A DNA stretch of 60,511 bases from Streptacidiphilus carbonis (GCF_000787775.1 NZ_BBPM01000047.1:1-60511), one strand, 5' to 3'. Shown: positions 1 to 8,999, numbered from the stretch's first letter. The notes: a model not told the origin generated them from the sequence alone. A program made the numbers and translations.

Positions 1-703
1 ATGAGTCGAAGCCGCGGGCCGCGTCCCCGGTCCACTCGCTGCCCAGCTTCCACGAACCCTCGCGCAGGCCGCCCGTCACGTCGAACAGGCCGTCGCTCAG
101 AGCCTTGTAGGCGTCGTGCAGATACTCCAGGCGGCCGAAATCCCCCAGCAACGGGGTCAGGAGCAGCTCGATCAGGCTCTGCCCGGTGCAGAACTTGAAC
201 AGCTTCTCCGCCCCGGCCAGGAAACCCTCGCCCATGTTGGTGTGCAGCGTCCACACCATGTGGGAGATGCTCTTCGCCTCGTACTGCGAGGCGTCGTCGG
301 GTTCCTTGGGCTGGACCTTGTCGCTGTCGAAGCTCCCGAGGTGGGAGGCGCCGGGCAGCGAACCGAGGTCGGGGAAGCCGCCGAGCGGCGTGGGGTAGAG
401 CGCGCGTAGCTGCGCAGCGGTGTCGTGGTCCGTGGAGCGGTAGTCGTTCGCGGTCGCGTCCGACTTCTGGGCGACCAGGCCCATGCCGCGCTGGCACTGG
501 CCTATCTTCTCCTCGAAGAACTGGGCGACCTCGGGGATGATGCCGCTGACCAGTGCCAACAGCCCTTCCAGTCCTTGGTTGTTGGCGCATGGGCCCGAAG
601 CGTAATGGTTCAGCGTGCCGAGGTTCTCCCCCTCCGCGCGGACCTGCCCCGAGTAGCTGTGGAAGTCGTCCAGCGGCGGTGTCTTGAACCCGTCCATCCC
701 CAT
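1..703 (-). CDS. WXG-type (ESX-like) protein, N-terminal part, runs off the window edge
   Basis: This open frame has no stop before base 1, so only about 234 N-terminal residues are seen. It starts MGMDGFKTPP at 703, with AGGA about 7 nt upstream; a second in-frame ATG lies at 697. The visible part is soluble and helical. It ends in W-K-L-G-S-E-W-T-G-D-A-A-R-G-F, which fits the WXG motif followed by the small/aromatic pattern of type VII secretion substrates and of the N-terminal domains of actinobacterial polymorphic toxins. No signal peptide is seen. The C-terminal domain, which would decide the function, lies outside the window. The family is inferred from the motif only. An IS3 remnant lies directly upstream, on the other strand. 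Confidence 0.65.
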   Translation of the reverse strand, partial: MGMDGFKTPPLDDFHSYSGQVRAEGENLGTLNHYASGPCANNQGLEGLLALVSGIIPEVAQFFEEKIGQCQRGMGLVAQKSDATANDYRSTDHDTAAQLRALYPTPLGGFPDLGSLPGASHLGSFDSDKVQPKEPDDASQYEAKSISHMVWTLHTNMGEGFLAGAEKLFKFCTGQSLIELLLTPLLGDFGRLEYLHDAYKALSDGLFDVTGGLREGSWKLGSEWTGDAARGFDS

Positions 704-857
704 CCCCGTTTCCTGCCACGGCCCTTGTGCCGATCGCTCCGCGACTCTACTGGGGGTGTGCGATCCGACCAGCAACGCCTCCTCTCACTCCCCACGTCGG
801 CACAGCCGGCGGGTCTTCGCCTCGTCCCGGCCGTTCGCTACCCGAACGGGACCGCCG

Positions 858-1262
858 CTGACGGCTTTCATCGACACCCACCGCGGCCAGTTCGGCGTCG
901 AGGCGATCTGCCGCACCCCGACCTGCGCCGGGATCCCGGTGGCGGCCTCGACCTACTACGCCTGCAGAACACGACCGCCCTCGCAGCGCGCCCTGCGCGA
1001 TGAGAAGCTGACCCGGCAGATCCGGCGGATCCATGAGGCGAACTACGGCGTCTACGGGGCCCGCAAGGTCTGGCACCAACTGCGACGCGAGGGCGTCCAG
1101 GTGGCGCGTTGCACCGTGGAGCGCCTCATGCGCCAGGAAGGCCTCGTCGGTGCCACACGCGGCCGCAGGATCCGCACAACCGTCCCGGGCAAGGACGGCC
1201 GGCGGGCGGGCGACCTGGTCAACCGCGACTTCCACCCCGCCGGGCCGGACCGGACTCAACGA
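858..1262 (+). pseudogene. IS3-family transposase OrfB remnant (HTH part only)
   Basis: The reading frame encodes a stretch typical of IS3 OrfB N-termini: FIDTHRGQFGVE, then STYYA, then RRIHEANYGVYGARKVW, then LMRQEGLVG. This is the HTH_21 region that precedes the rve integrase domain. The match stops after NRDFHPAGPDR, just where the catalytic DDE core should begin, and what follows is unrelated. OrfA is absent upstream. It is therefore a truncated, inactive copy. Confidence 0.75.
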
Positions 1263-1371
1263 CCGGGACGGCCTCACGTCACACTCCACGGTGTTGATGG
1301 CCGGAAGCGGCGCGTGGCGCACCGATGCTGAGGGGAGGTTGGGTTACAGACCGGCGAGCAAGGGGGCGGAT

Positions 1372-1500
1372 ATGGGAAAAGCCAGCAGGCGCAAGCAGTT
1401 ACGGACGCGGGAGAAAACCCGCGAGTGGTCGGCGCCCGCCGCAGCCCGTCAGGCCCACTGCTGCGCGACGTTCAAGACGTGCAGGAAGGCGACGCTTTGA
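1372..1500 (+). CDS. Small basic ORF of 42 residues, probably a gene fragment
   Basis: ATG opens MGKASRRKQLRTREK, a Lys/Arg-rich start seen on several conserved actinobacterial hypothetical proteins, but the frame stops after 42 codons and the second half looks random. The segment lies between an IS3 remnant and the DUF3885 gene. It may be the 5' end of a gene cut by rearrangement. No function is assigned. The rest of 1263-1634 shows nothing that I can support. Confidence 0.25.
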   Translation: MGKASRRKQLRTREKTREWSAPAAARQAHCCATFKTCRKATL

Positions 1501-1634
1501 ATGTCGACGTAGTTGAGCGAGTAGACGCCGGCGGCCGTCAGGCCGCCGGGGTCTTGGTGCTCACGGTGTCGCCTTCGTGCCCACGCTGTCGTCGGGGCCC
1601 TGGGGCGCGTTCGAACGGGCGAGGGAGACGCTGC

Positions 1635-2204
1635 TCAGAGTCCGGACGGGCGCCTGGAAAGCCAGGTGGCGTGCCGGTCGCGCATCTGGTCTCGTTCCTC
1701 GGTGCTGGTCAGCAAGACGTCGGCACCACCGTCATAGGGGTGGTGGATGCGCCGGATCCGGGTGTCGGTGATCATGACGCCCGCTGTCTTCTCGTCTGCG
1801 ACATCGCGTAGGAGACCATCGATGCAGCCGGTCTGCCATGGGCGTTCAACGGCGAAGAGGTGGCAGTAGGTGCGGAATTCCGGGTCGGCGTCGTCTGTCG
1901 TCAACAGGCTCTGCCAGTAACCGGCATCTGGTTGGCGGGGCGGGACATCGGGTTCAGTCGTCCATGTGGGAGTGATCACGTAGACGTCCTTGTCCGTGAA
2001 CAGCTCGTCGAGGACGGTGTTGTAGCGCCCGAGCAGGACGGCGTACTCGGCCTCGTCCTGCGGGTACCTTTTTGACTCCGGGAGGCTGTGGAAGCGGACC
2101 CAGACGTCCGGGAAGCGGCTGCGAAGTAGGTGCCCGACGGGAGGGCAGCTGGGCCATCGCTGCTGCCAGAGCGCCGTCAACGCTGCTTGCTTGGTCTCTG
2201 GCAT
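1635..2204 (-). CDS. DUF3885 domain protein
   Basis: The product is 189 residues from ATG at 2204 (MPETKQAAL), chosen because GAGGGAG lies 8 nt upstream; an in-frame start 36 nt earlier has no better site. The core RFHSLPESKRYP, EYAVLLGRYNTVLDELF and YVITPTW match what I know of DUF3885 proteins, a common family of small soluble proteins of unknown role that often sit in toxin/immunity or SUKH-like neighbourhoods. No signal peptide or membrane segment is visible. The function is unknown. Confidence 0.75.
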   Translation of the reverse strand: MPETKQAALTALWQQRWPSCPPVGHLLRSRFPDVWVRFHSLPESKRYPQDEAEYAVLLGRYNTVLDELFTDKDVYVITPTWTTEPDVPPRQPDAGYWQSLLTTDDADPEFRTYCHLFAVERPWQTGCIDGLLRDVADEKTAGVMITDTRIRRIHHPYDGGADVLLTSTEERDQMRDRHATWLSRRPSGL

Positions 2205-2286
2205 GTGAAGCTCCCTCTCGCTGGGCCTGCGGTTGCCCATGATGCCCGACAGACCGCAGGTGGAAGCGCCCGACAGCGGCCTGCGG

Positions 2287-2940
2287 TCATGCGGTGGTGT
2301 GGGTTTCGGTGATGGCCAGGCGGGTGGAGGACTCGTCGACGATGGCCTTGTCCTGGGTGAAGGCGGCGATCAGGGACTGCCAGGCGATGTTGTTGACCGA
2401 GCGTGGCAGGCCGCGGCCGGCGAGGTGGATCAGTTCGACGGCGTCGTCGGAGAACAGGGTGTCCTGGCGGCCGGCGATGGTGATGTGGTGCTTGATGTAG
2501 CCGGCAGTCTCCTCCCTGCTCATCGTCGGCATCTAGTAGCTGATTGCGATCCGCTGTTCCAGGGCGGCCAGGACGCCGTGCTTCATGCGCTTGCGCAGGG
2601 TGGGCTGGCCGATCAGGACCACGGCGAACGGTGTGGTGGAGTCCATGTCGTAGTTGGTGAGCATCCGGATCGCGTCGAGTTCGCCGTGGTCGAGCAGGTG
2701 CGACTCGTCGATGACGACGGCCGGGGTGCGGCCGCGTTCGTCAACTTCGGCGGCCAGCGCTGCCGGCCCGGGCGGCCAGCGCCGCGAGGTGGAACTGGGT
2801 GTCGCCCAGGCTGGTGACGATCCGGTTGTAGAGGTCGCGCATGCCGACCTCCGGGTTCGGCTGGTAGATCACTGAAGCGGGCCGGGTCGAGGGAGGCGAC
2901 GGCGCCCTTGAGGGCGACGGTCTTGCCGGAGCCCACGGCG
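2287..2940 (-). pseudogene. ExeA/TniB-type AAA ATPase remnant (transposition helper)
   Basis: Pieces of one AAA ATPase can be read in two frames. Walker A GSGKT is near 2930, YQPNPEVGMRDLYNRI follows, then Walker B VVIDESHLL and GQPTLRKRM, and the C-terminal EETAGYIKHHITIAGR with LPRSVNNIA. The parts are split by a frameshift near 2760 and by an in-frame TAG at 2533-2535 after QRIAISY. This family includes ATPases that accompany DDE transposases. The sequence just before Walker A is a hydrophobic run that does not belong to the family (see findings). Confidence 0.7.
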
Positions 2941-3133
2941 ATGGCGAGGACGAAGACCAGCAAGAACAGCGAGAAGAGCACATAGCCGACCCGGCCGGGC
3001 CGAGAGGTCACCCCCTACGGGGCGGATGTACGGAAGATGGCAGCTGGCTCACGGCTCGGGTCCTGTTCACATGGCGACGGGGGGTGTTCGCGCGAACACG
3101 CGATCGTTGGATATGTGACTGCGTCTCAGTCGG

Positions 3134-5185
3134 TTAGTTGACCCGGACGATCTGCCAGAGCTGGTCGTTCACGCTGACGTCGTTCCACTGGATGACGGCC
3201 GCGCCGTTGGCGGTGGACGACTGCGCCACGCCGGCCAGCAGTCCGTTGTTGACGTTGGCGAGTTTGTAGTAGCCGCCGCCCGCGTCGGTCAGGGTCCACT
3301 TCTGTGAGTTGCCGCCGTTGGCGGTGTTCTGAACGATGGCCGCGCCAGCGGAGGCGGAGCCGTTGCCGACGTCGAGGTTCAGTCGGCTGTTGACGTTGGT
3401 GAGGGTCCAGGCGCCGCCGCTCTGGGACTGGAAGGTCCACAGTTGGCAGTCGCAGGCGCTGTTCTGCCACTGGTCGGCCGCCGTGCCCGTGGTGGCGGAG
3501 GCGTTGGGCATGTCCAGGTACTTGCCGCTGTTCTTGTTGACCAGTACGTACTGGCCGGTGGACAGGGGCGGCAGGGCGGTCTGGGCGAGATTCCACCGCT
3601 GGCAGGCGCAGCCGGTACTTTCCCACTGGCCGGCGCCGGTGCCTGCGGTGGTGGAGGCGTCGGGTATCTCCAGGTACTTGCCGCTGATCCGGTTGACGGC
3701 CGAAAAGCCGCCTGCCGGGTCGGGTGCCACGGCCCACTCGTGGTCGGGGGTACCGTTGTCGTCCCACTGCAGGATCTTGGCGCCGTTGGCGCTGGACTGG
3801 TTTGCCACACCCAGGACCTTGCCGCTGGCGACGTTGAAGATTTTGAAGTAGCCGTCCGTCTGCTGGACGAAGCGCCACTTCTGGTCGGTTGCGCTGTCGG
3901 CGCTCTGTTGGATGGCAGCGGTGCCGTTGGCGGTGGAGCCTGCGGCGATGGTCAGCATCAGGTGGCTGTTGGCGTTGGACGCGGTGTAGGTGGCGCCGTC
4001 CGAGAGGCCGCCGCCCAGGTCGATGGTGCTGTAGGTGACGGGGTTGAGGCCGGTGCCCCCGTAGCCGCCGCTGAGAACCTCCAGGCTGTGGCCGTCGGCC
4101 AGGGGCAGCAGGCCGCGGCTGTAGCCGCCGGCGACGTTGGAACTGATGCGGGTCCAGGTGTTGGCGGCGCCGTTCTGGGTGTTGAGGAAGAGGCTGTCGG
4201 AACTGTTGGCGCTGACGACGAGGGTTCCGTTGGAGCCACCGGCGGGCAGCCAGGTGATGTACGGGGTACTGGTCGGTACGGTGCCGTCGGTCGCCCTGAG
4301 CGGGATGCCGGTGGCGGAGCCGAACGCCTCCGGGTCGGAGGAGACCTTGTAGTAGACGGCGAAGTCGCCCTCGGGTGCGCCGCCGTACTCGTACGTCATC
4401 ACGTAATTGCCGTTGGGCAGTTTCGCCACGGTCGGCATGCCGGGGCGGCTGCTGTAGGGGGACACCGCCACGTCGTCGACGACCGGGCCCCAGGTGACGC
4501 CGTCGGTGGTGTCCTGGTGCACGACCTTCTGGCCGTGGTTGGGGTCGCGCTGGTCGGAGTAGTAGCAGATCAGCTTGGAGCCGGAGGCCATCAGGAACGG
4601 CTCCCACACCGGGGTGTCGCCGTTGGTGTCGAAGGCGGTGCCACCGGTGGCGATGTCGCTGACGAAGGTCCAGGTCACGCCGTGGTCCGTGCTGGCGTAC
4701 AGGTCGAGCTTGATCGCGGACCGGTCGCTGGGGACGGAGGCGCCCGCGGCGAAAACGGTCCCGGCCGGGTAGGCGCCGATCGCGCTGGGCAACTCGTAGA
4801 GGAACGGCTCCCAGCGCATGCCCCAGCTGTTCTGGGTGTCGGCGACGCTGGAGATCTGGGTCCAGGTGCTGCCGTTGTCAGTGCTGCGGTAGATCGGGAA
4901 GACCGGAGTGCCCGAGGTGTACTGCTCGAAGGTGGCGAGCATGGTGCCGTTGGACGATCCGCTGTGCTGCAGCCGCACCGCCCGCGGGTAGAGCGAGCCG
5001 GGGGCTGGGGCGTTGGACGGCGGGGTGTACATGGTCTGCGAGGCGCGGGAGAGGGCATGCGCCGGGTCGGCGGGGAGGACGAGCGCGGCGGTTGCCGCGA
5101 TCAGGGCGAGCAGCAGGAGGACGAGGGTGGAGCGGCGGGAACGCGGCGTGGTGCCGGGTCTGGCGCCGTCGTGGGTGATGGACAT
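3134..5185 (-). CDS. Secreted GH93-like exo-arabinanase with ricin-type lectin modules
   Basis: This 683-residue protein has a basic N-terminus, a Leu/Ala hydrophobic core and an AHA cleavage site near residue 44, so it is predicted to be exported. Residues 60-385 form a BNR/sialidase-like beta-propeller with repeated S-T-D-x-G-x-T-W Asp boxes. WEPFL (E195) and TYEYG (E266) are spaced as the two catalytic glutamates of fungal GH93 arabinan exo-arabinobiosidase, so I favour GH93 over a true sialidase. Residues 388-683 hold two ricin-type beta-trefoil units with recurrent Q-x-W motifs, likely for polysaccharide binding. AGGGAG lies 7-8 nt before the start. The LacI gene downstream of its promoter and GH42 beyond suggest a joint role on arabinan or arabinogalactan. 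Substrate is inferred. Confidence 0.8.
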   Translation of the reverse strand: MSITHDGARPGTTPRSRRSTLVLLLLALIAATAALVLPADPAHALSRASQTMYTPPSNAPAPGSLYPRAVRLQHSGSSNGTMLATFEQYTSGTPVFPIYRSTDNGSTWTQISSVADTQNSWGMRWEPFLYELPSAIGAYPAGTVFAAGASVPSDRSAIKLDLYASTDHGVTWTFVSDIATGGTAFDTNGDTPVWEPFLMASGSKLICYYSDQRDPNHGQKVVHQDTTDGVTWGPVVDDVAVSPYSSRPGMPTVAKLPNGNYVMTYEYGGAPEGDFAVYYKVSSDPEAFGSATGIPLRATDGTVPTSTPYITWLPAGGSNGTLVVSANSSDSLFLNTQNGAANTWTRISSNVAGGYSRGLLPLADGHSLEVLSGGYGGTGLNPVTYSTIDLGGGLSDGATYTASNANSHLMLTIAAGSTANGTAAIQQSADSATDQKWRFVQQTDGYFKIFNVASGKVLGVANQSSANGAKILQWDDNGTPDHEWAVAPDPAGGFSAVNRISGKYLEIPDASTTAGTGAGQWESTGCACQRWNLAQTALPPLSTGQYVLVNKNSGKYLDMPNASATTGTAADQWQNSACDCQLWTFQSQSGGAWTLTNVNSRLNLDVGNGSASAGAAIVQNTANGGNSQKWTLTDAGGGYYKLANVNNGLLAGVAQSSTANGAAVIQWNDVSVNDQLWQIVRVN

Positions 5186-5520
5186 GTGCGGCTCCCTGCA
5201 GGTGCTGCGGAGGTGGGTGGGGGTGCCGACCGCTCCCGGGGTGGGCCGGAGCGTGAGCGGTGGGCGGCTTGGGTACGTCAGGTCACCCGGTCAGCCGGAG
5301 AGGGGCAGCCGGGGACGTGCAGGCGGATACGTGCAGGTCGATGACGTGCGACGGCGGACCAGGCGAGATCGCCATGGGGGGCTTGGCCGTCGGTGACAGG
5401 AAGGTGGCACGACGGGGCGCGAGGTCGGGTTTCCGCGGCCGTGCTGGTCTCGACCAGCCCTCGCCGGAGACGAGGTCTACTCGCGCTTGTCCGGCGCGGG
5501 CGGCAACGTCATTGGGGCGG
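5186..5520. other. Intergenic region between GH93 gene and lacI-type gene
   Basis: This 335-bp stretch lies upstream of the secreted GH93 gene and downstream of the LacI-family gene. No coding frame has real character. It must hold the GH93 promoter; a clear 16-bp inverted repeat lies at 5443-5458. Confidence 0.6.
5443..5458. promoter_or_regulatory. 16-bp inverted repeat resembling a DasR (dre) operator
   Basis: GCTGGTCTCGACCAGC has 7-bp perfect arms around a 2-bp centre. It agrees at 13 of 16 positions with the symmetric dre form ACTGGTCTAGACCAGT, bound by the GlcNAc-responsive GntR regulator DasR in Streptomyces. It lies about 260 bp upstream of the GH93 start. DasR binding is inferred from similarity only. 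Confidence 0.45.
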
Positions 5521-6585
5521 TTAAGCGGTGGGGCGCGCCGTGGGCTGTTCGCGGGGTGGTGGGGGTGCTGTGGAGGAGCGGACGATGAGTTCGACCGGTG
5601 GGACGCTCGCCGCCGGCAGGTCTTCGTCGGGCCTCTCGATGGCATGCACGAGAAGCCTGACGCCTTCCTGGGCCGCGGCGTTGAACGGCTGGCGCACGGT
5701 GGTCAGGGGCGGGGCCACGAAGGCGTAGACGGGGTTGTCGTCGAAGCCGACGACGCTGACGTCCTGCGGCACGCGTCGTCCGGCTTCCCGCAGCGCGTGG
5801 ATCACTCCGATGGCCATGTCGTCGCCCGACGCGAACACCGCGGTAACGGTGGGGTCGGAAGCGAGCTCACGACCTGCCGCATAACCCGAGGCAGCCGACC
5901 AGTCGCCCTCGATGTACGGAGGTGCGGTTTTGCCCCTTTCCTTGAGTGCGGCCCGCCATCCCTCGAGACGGTCCTTGGCGGCGTACCAGCGCTGCGGCCC
6001 GGCGACGTGATGCACCGTCGCATGCCCCAGGTCCAGCAGATGCTCCGTCGCGGCTCGGCCCAGGAGTTCGGAGCCCACCCCTGAGGTCACGGTGCGGGAG
6101 GTGGCGAAGACCGCCGGCGCACCGAGGAAGAGGACCGGCACGTCCACGCGGAGGGCGATTTCTCCCTCATCCACCGGTTCGGAGATGACGATGCCGTCCA
6201 CGCCCTGCTCAAGGAGTGAGTCGACGGCGCTGGCGATGTCCCCCTGGTCGCCTTCCCGGGTGCCGACGACACGCAGGGTGTAGCCGGCGTCGCGAATGGC
6301 TCGCTCGATGCTGACGCGCAGGGAAGCGACGCCGTATCCGGCGATCCCGAGGGTCACCAGACCGATGGAACGAGTTCGACCAGAAGCCAACACTCTGGCC
6401 GCGTTGTTCAGGCGGTATCCGAGCTGTTCGGCGGCTTTGAGCACACGTCGGCGTACGTCTGCCGAGACGTACGGCTCGTCGTTGAAGACCCTCGACACCG
6501 TCTTGCGCGAGACCCCGGCCATCTGGGCCACATCCGCGCTACGCGGCAAAGCAGGGCTGCCGCCCTGTCCCACCTCTCGTACCAT
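5521..6585 (-). CDS. LacI-family transcriptional regulator
   Basis: The 354-residue product has the LacI N-terminal helix-turn-helix (SADVAQMAGVSRKTVSRVFNDE), the hinge helix NNAARVLASGRT near residue 60, and a periplasmic-binding-protein-like effector domain ending in VELIVRSSTAPP. The gene is divergent from the GH42 gene and sits just downstream of the GH93 gene promoter, so it probably represses both in the absence of an arabino- or galacto-oligosaccharide. A perfect 14-bp palindrome 48 bp upstream of its start is a likely operator. The actual inducer is unknown. Confidence 0.9.
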   Translation of the reverse strand: MVREVGQGGSPALPRSADVAQMAGVSRKTVSRVFNDEPYVSADVRRRVLKAAEQLGYRLNNAARVLASGRTRSIGLVTLGIAGYGVASLRVSIERAIRDAGYTLRVVGTREGDQGDIASAVDSLLEQGVDGIVISEPVDEGEIALRVDVPVLFLGAPAVFATSRTVTSGVGSELLGRAATEHLLDLGHATVHHVAGPQRWYAAKDRLEGWRAALKERGKTAPPYIEGDWSAASGYAAGRELASDPTVTAVFASGDDMAIGVIHALREAGRRVPQDVSVVGFDDNPVYAFVAPPLTTVRQPFNAAAQEGVRLLVHAIERPDEDLPAASVPPVELIVRSSTAPPPPREQPTARPTA

Positions 6586-6632
6586 GATGTCTCCTCGTGA
6601 CCAGATGCCTGAATACTGCGAGGTCAGCTATG

Positions 6633-6646
6633 TGACCGCGCGGTCA
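6633..6646. promoter_or_regulatory. Probable LacI operator upstream of the regulator gene
   Basis: TGACCGCGCGGTCA is a perfect 14-bp palindrome with the central CG typical of LacI-family operators. It lies in the divergent region between the LacI gene (start 6585) and the GH42 gene (start 6984). Confidence 0.55.
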
Positions 6647-6736
6647 TGTCTAAGGGTGCGGGAGATGAAGTGTCAAGGGTTGCCACAAAGAATCTCCCTT
6701 TCTATTTTCTTCGGGCGACCCACGGACCGGACGGTC

Positions 6737-6802
6737 TTGACAGAGAGCCCCACGGTGGACCTATGTTCCTTATGTTCCGATCGCTCTTGTTGGATCATGT
6801 TC
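6737..6802 (+). promoter_or_regulatory. Candidate promoter for the GH42 gene with ATGTTC repeats
   Basis: TTGACA at 6737-6742 is followed after about 17-19 bp by CCTATG/TATGTT at 6760-6767. TATGTTCC occurs twice (6762-6769 and 6771-6778) and ATGTTC a third time at 6797-6802, so the start region carries phased direct repeats that could bind a regulator. The remainder of 6586-6983 has no gene. The spacing of the -10 element is long, so this is tentative. Confidence 0.35.
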
Positions 6803-6983
6803 GATCTTGGGTGCTTCGGTAGGCCTCCCGTCCCGTCCCGCCGTGCCTCGGGGCCGGGGTCGGGGTTTCGGTCGACACAACCTGCTCCGCCTCATCCGTC
6901 CCGCGCTGGAGACCCCAGCGCCCCGCCTCCCTACTCGGCGATTCCTCCACATCCACCCCTACTTCCTCCGGAGCCGTCCACCC

Positions 6984-8999
6984 ATGACTTCCACCCGTCC
7001 GCTGCGTGTCCCCGGCATCGCCTACGGCGGCGACTACAACCCCGAGCAGTGGCCCGAGGAGGTCTGGGCCGAGGACATGCGCCTGATGCGCGAGGCCGGG
7101 GTGACCATGGTCAACGTCGGCATCTTCTCCTGGGCGCTGCTGGAACCCTCCGAGGGCGTCCACGACTTCACCCGGATGGACCGTATCCTCGATCTACTGC
7201 ACGCCAACGGCATCGCAGCCGACTTGGCCACCCCCACGGCAGCTCCGCCGGCCTGGTTCTTCCGCGCCCACCCGGAGGCACTGCCGGTGGACAAAGACGG
7301 CCGCACCCTCTGGTACGGCAGCCGCCAGACCTTCTGCCCCAGCAGCCCCGCCTACCGAAGGGCCGCTCTGCGCATCGCCGACGCGTTGGCCCAGCGCTAC
7401 GCCGACCACCCGGCTGTCGCCATGTGGCATGTGCACAACGAGTACGGGTGCCACAACGCCGCCTGCTACTGCGACACCAGTGCCGCCGCCTTCCGCAGCT
7501 GGCTCCGCGCCCGCTACGCCGAGGACCTGGACGCGCTCAACAACGCCTGGGGCACCACCTTCTGGAGCCAGTGGTACTACGACTGGGACGAGATCCTGCC
7601 GCCCCGCGCCACGGGCGCCCCACCGAACCCCACCCAGCAGCTGGACTGGCGCCGCTTCTGCTCGGACGAACTGCTGGCTCTCTGCACCGCCGAACGCGAC
7701 GTCCTGCGGCAGGCGGCTCCGCGGATCCCCGCCACCACCAACTTCATGGTGCTGCGCACCTTCGACGCCCTGGACTACTGGCGCTGGGCGCCAGAGCTGG
7801 ACATCGTCTCCAACGACCACTACCTGATGTCCGACGACCCGGAATCCGACATCGACATCGCGCTCAGCGGCGACCTGATGCGCTCCCTGGCCGGCGGCCC
7901 CTGGTTCCTGATGGAGCACTCCACCGGCGCCGTCAACTGGCAACCCGTCAACCGTGCCAAGGTGCCGGGCGAGATGCGCCGCAACGCCCTCGCGCACGTG
8001 GCCCGCGGCGCCGACGGCATCTCCTTCTTCCAGTGGCGGGCCGCCAAGGCCGGCGCCGAGCAGTGGCACTCCGCGATGCTGCCGCACGCCGGCACCGACA
8101 GCCGCATCTGGCAGGACGTCGTACACCTCGGCGCCGATCTGAAGGCGCTCGCCGAGGTACGCGGCAGCACCGCCGCCGCCCAGGTCGCGATCCTGTGGAA
8201 CTGGGACGCCCGCTGGGCCCTGGAGCTCCCCTCCCAACCCAGCGGCGAACTGCGCTTCCAGGATTTGGTCCGCGACTGGTACACCCCGCTGTGGCGGGCA
8301 GGCGTGGCCGTGGACTTCGTGCGGCCGGACGCCGACCTCGACCGCTACCGCCTGGTCCTGGCACCCAGCCTCTACCTGGTTGACGACGCTGGCGCGGCCA
8401 ATCTGGCGGGCTTCGCCGAGCGCGGCGGCACGCTCGCCGTCGGCTTCCACAGCGGCGCGGTCGACCAGAACTGCCACGTCCGGCCCGGTGGCTACCCCGG
8501 CGCCTTCCGGGACATCCTCGGGGTACGCGCCGACGAGCTCTTTCCGCTCCTGCCCAGCCAGACGCTCCAGCTCGCCGGGCAGGTCCCCGCAGGAGCCACG
8601 GCCACCCTGTGGTCCGAGCGGATCCAGCTCACCGGCGCCGAGCCCGTCGCGTCCTTCGCCGACGGGCCGCTTGTGGGAGCACCCGCCGTCACCCGTCACA
8701 CCCCCGCCAGCGGAACCGCCTGGTATCTGGCCACCCGCCCCGATCCCGCGACCCTCGCCGCGTTGATGGATCGAATCTGCCAGGAGGCCGGGGTTCAGCC
8801 GGTAATCGACTCTTCGCCGGACGGCCTTGAGGCCGTCCGCAGAAGTGGCACCGATGCCGACTACCTGTTCCTGATCGACCACGCCGGCACCGGCGCCCAA
8901 GTCCCCGCGACGGGCGTGGAACTCCTCACCGGCAAGCCCGTAAACGAGTCGGTCACCGTCCCGGCGGGAGGTGTCGCGGTCGTCCGCGAGCCGCACTGA
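6984..8999 (+). CDS. GH42 beta-galactosidase
   Basis: From ATG at 6984 the protein is 671 residues without a signal peptide, so it should act in the cytoplasm. The start MTSTRPLRVPGIAYGGDYNPEQWP is the classic GH42 beginning. HNEYG holds the likely acid/base E153 and FLMEHS the likely nucleophile E311. Cysteines in QTFCPS and CHNAACYCD match the zinc cluster found in many GH42 enzymes. A beta-galactosidase trimerisation-like domain and a C-terminal beta domain complete the family length. GGAG lies 10 nt upstream of the start. It probably cleaves galacto-oligosaccharides released from arabinogalactan or galactan and is divergent from its likely LacI repressor. Confidence 0.93.
   Translation: MTSTRPLRVPGIAYGGDYNPEQWPEEVWAEDMRLMREAGVTMVNVGIFSWALLEPSEGVHDFTRMDRILDLLHANGIAADLATPTAAPPAWFFRAHPEALPVDKDGRTLWYGSRQTFCPSSPAYRRAALRIADALAQRYADHPAVAMWHVHNEYGCHNAACYCDTSAAAFRSWLRARYAEDLDALNNAWGTTFWSQWYYDWDEILPPRATGAPPNPTQQLDWRRFCSDELLALCTAERDVLRQAAPRIPATTNFMVLRTFDALDYWRWAPELDIVSNDHYLMSDDPESDIDIALSGDLMRSLAGGPWFLMEHSTGAVNWQPVNRAKVPGEMRRNALAHVARGADGISFFQWRAAKAGAEQWHSAMLPHAGTDSRIWQDVVHLGADLKALAEVRGSTAAAQVAILWNWDARWALELPSQPSGELRFQDLVRDWYTPLWRAGVAVDFVRPDADLDRYRLVLAPSLYLVDDAGAANLAGFAERGGTLAVGFHSGAVDQNCHVRPGGYPGAFRDILGVRADELFPLLPSQTLQLAGQVPAGATATLWSERIQLTGAEPVASFADGPLVGAPAVTRHTPASGTAWYLATRPDPATLAALMDRICQEAGVQPVIDSSPDGLEAVRRSGTDADYLFLIDHAGTGAQVPATGVELLTGKPVNESVTVPAGGVAVVREPH

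Noticed and set aside
3134-5185. A true sialidase (GH33)
   Set aside because: The N-terminal Arg triad and the F/Y-R-I-P motif are not seen, and the two WEPFL and TYEYG glutamates fit GH93 better.
3443-5344. A 633-codon plus-strand open frame opposite the GH93 gene
   Set aside because: It is Gly/Val/Ala-rich, has no motif, and is the mirror of a gene with clear signal peptide and catalytic motifs; long antisense frames are expected at this GC content.
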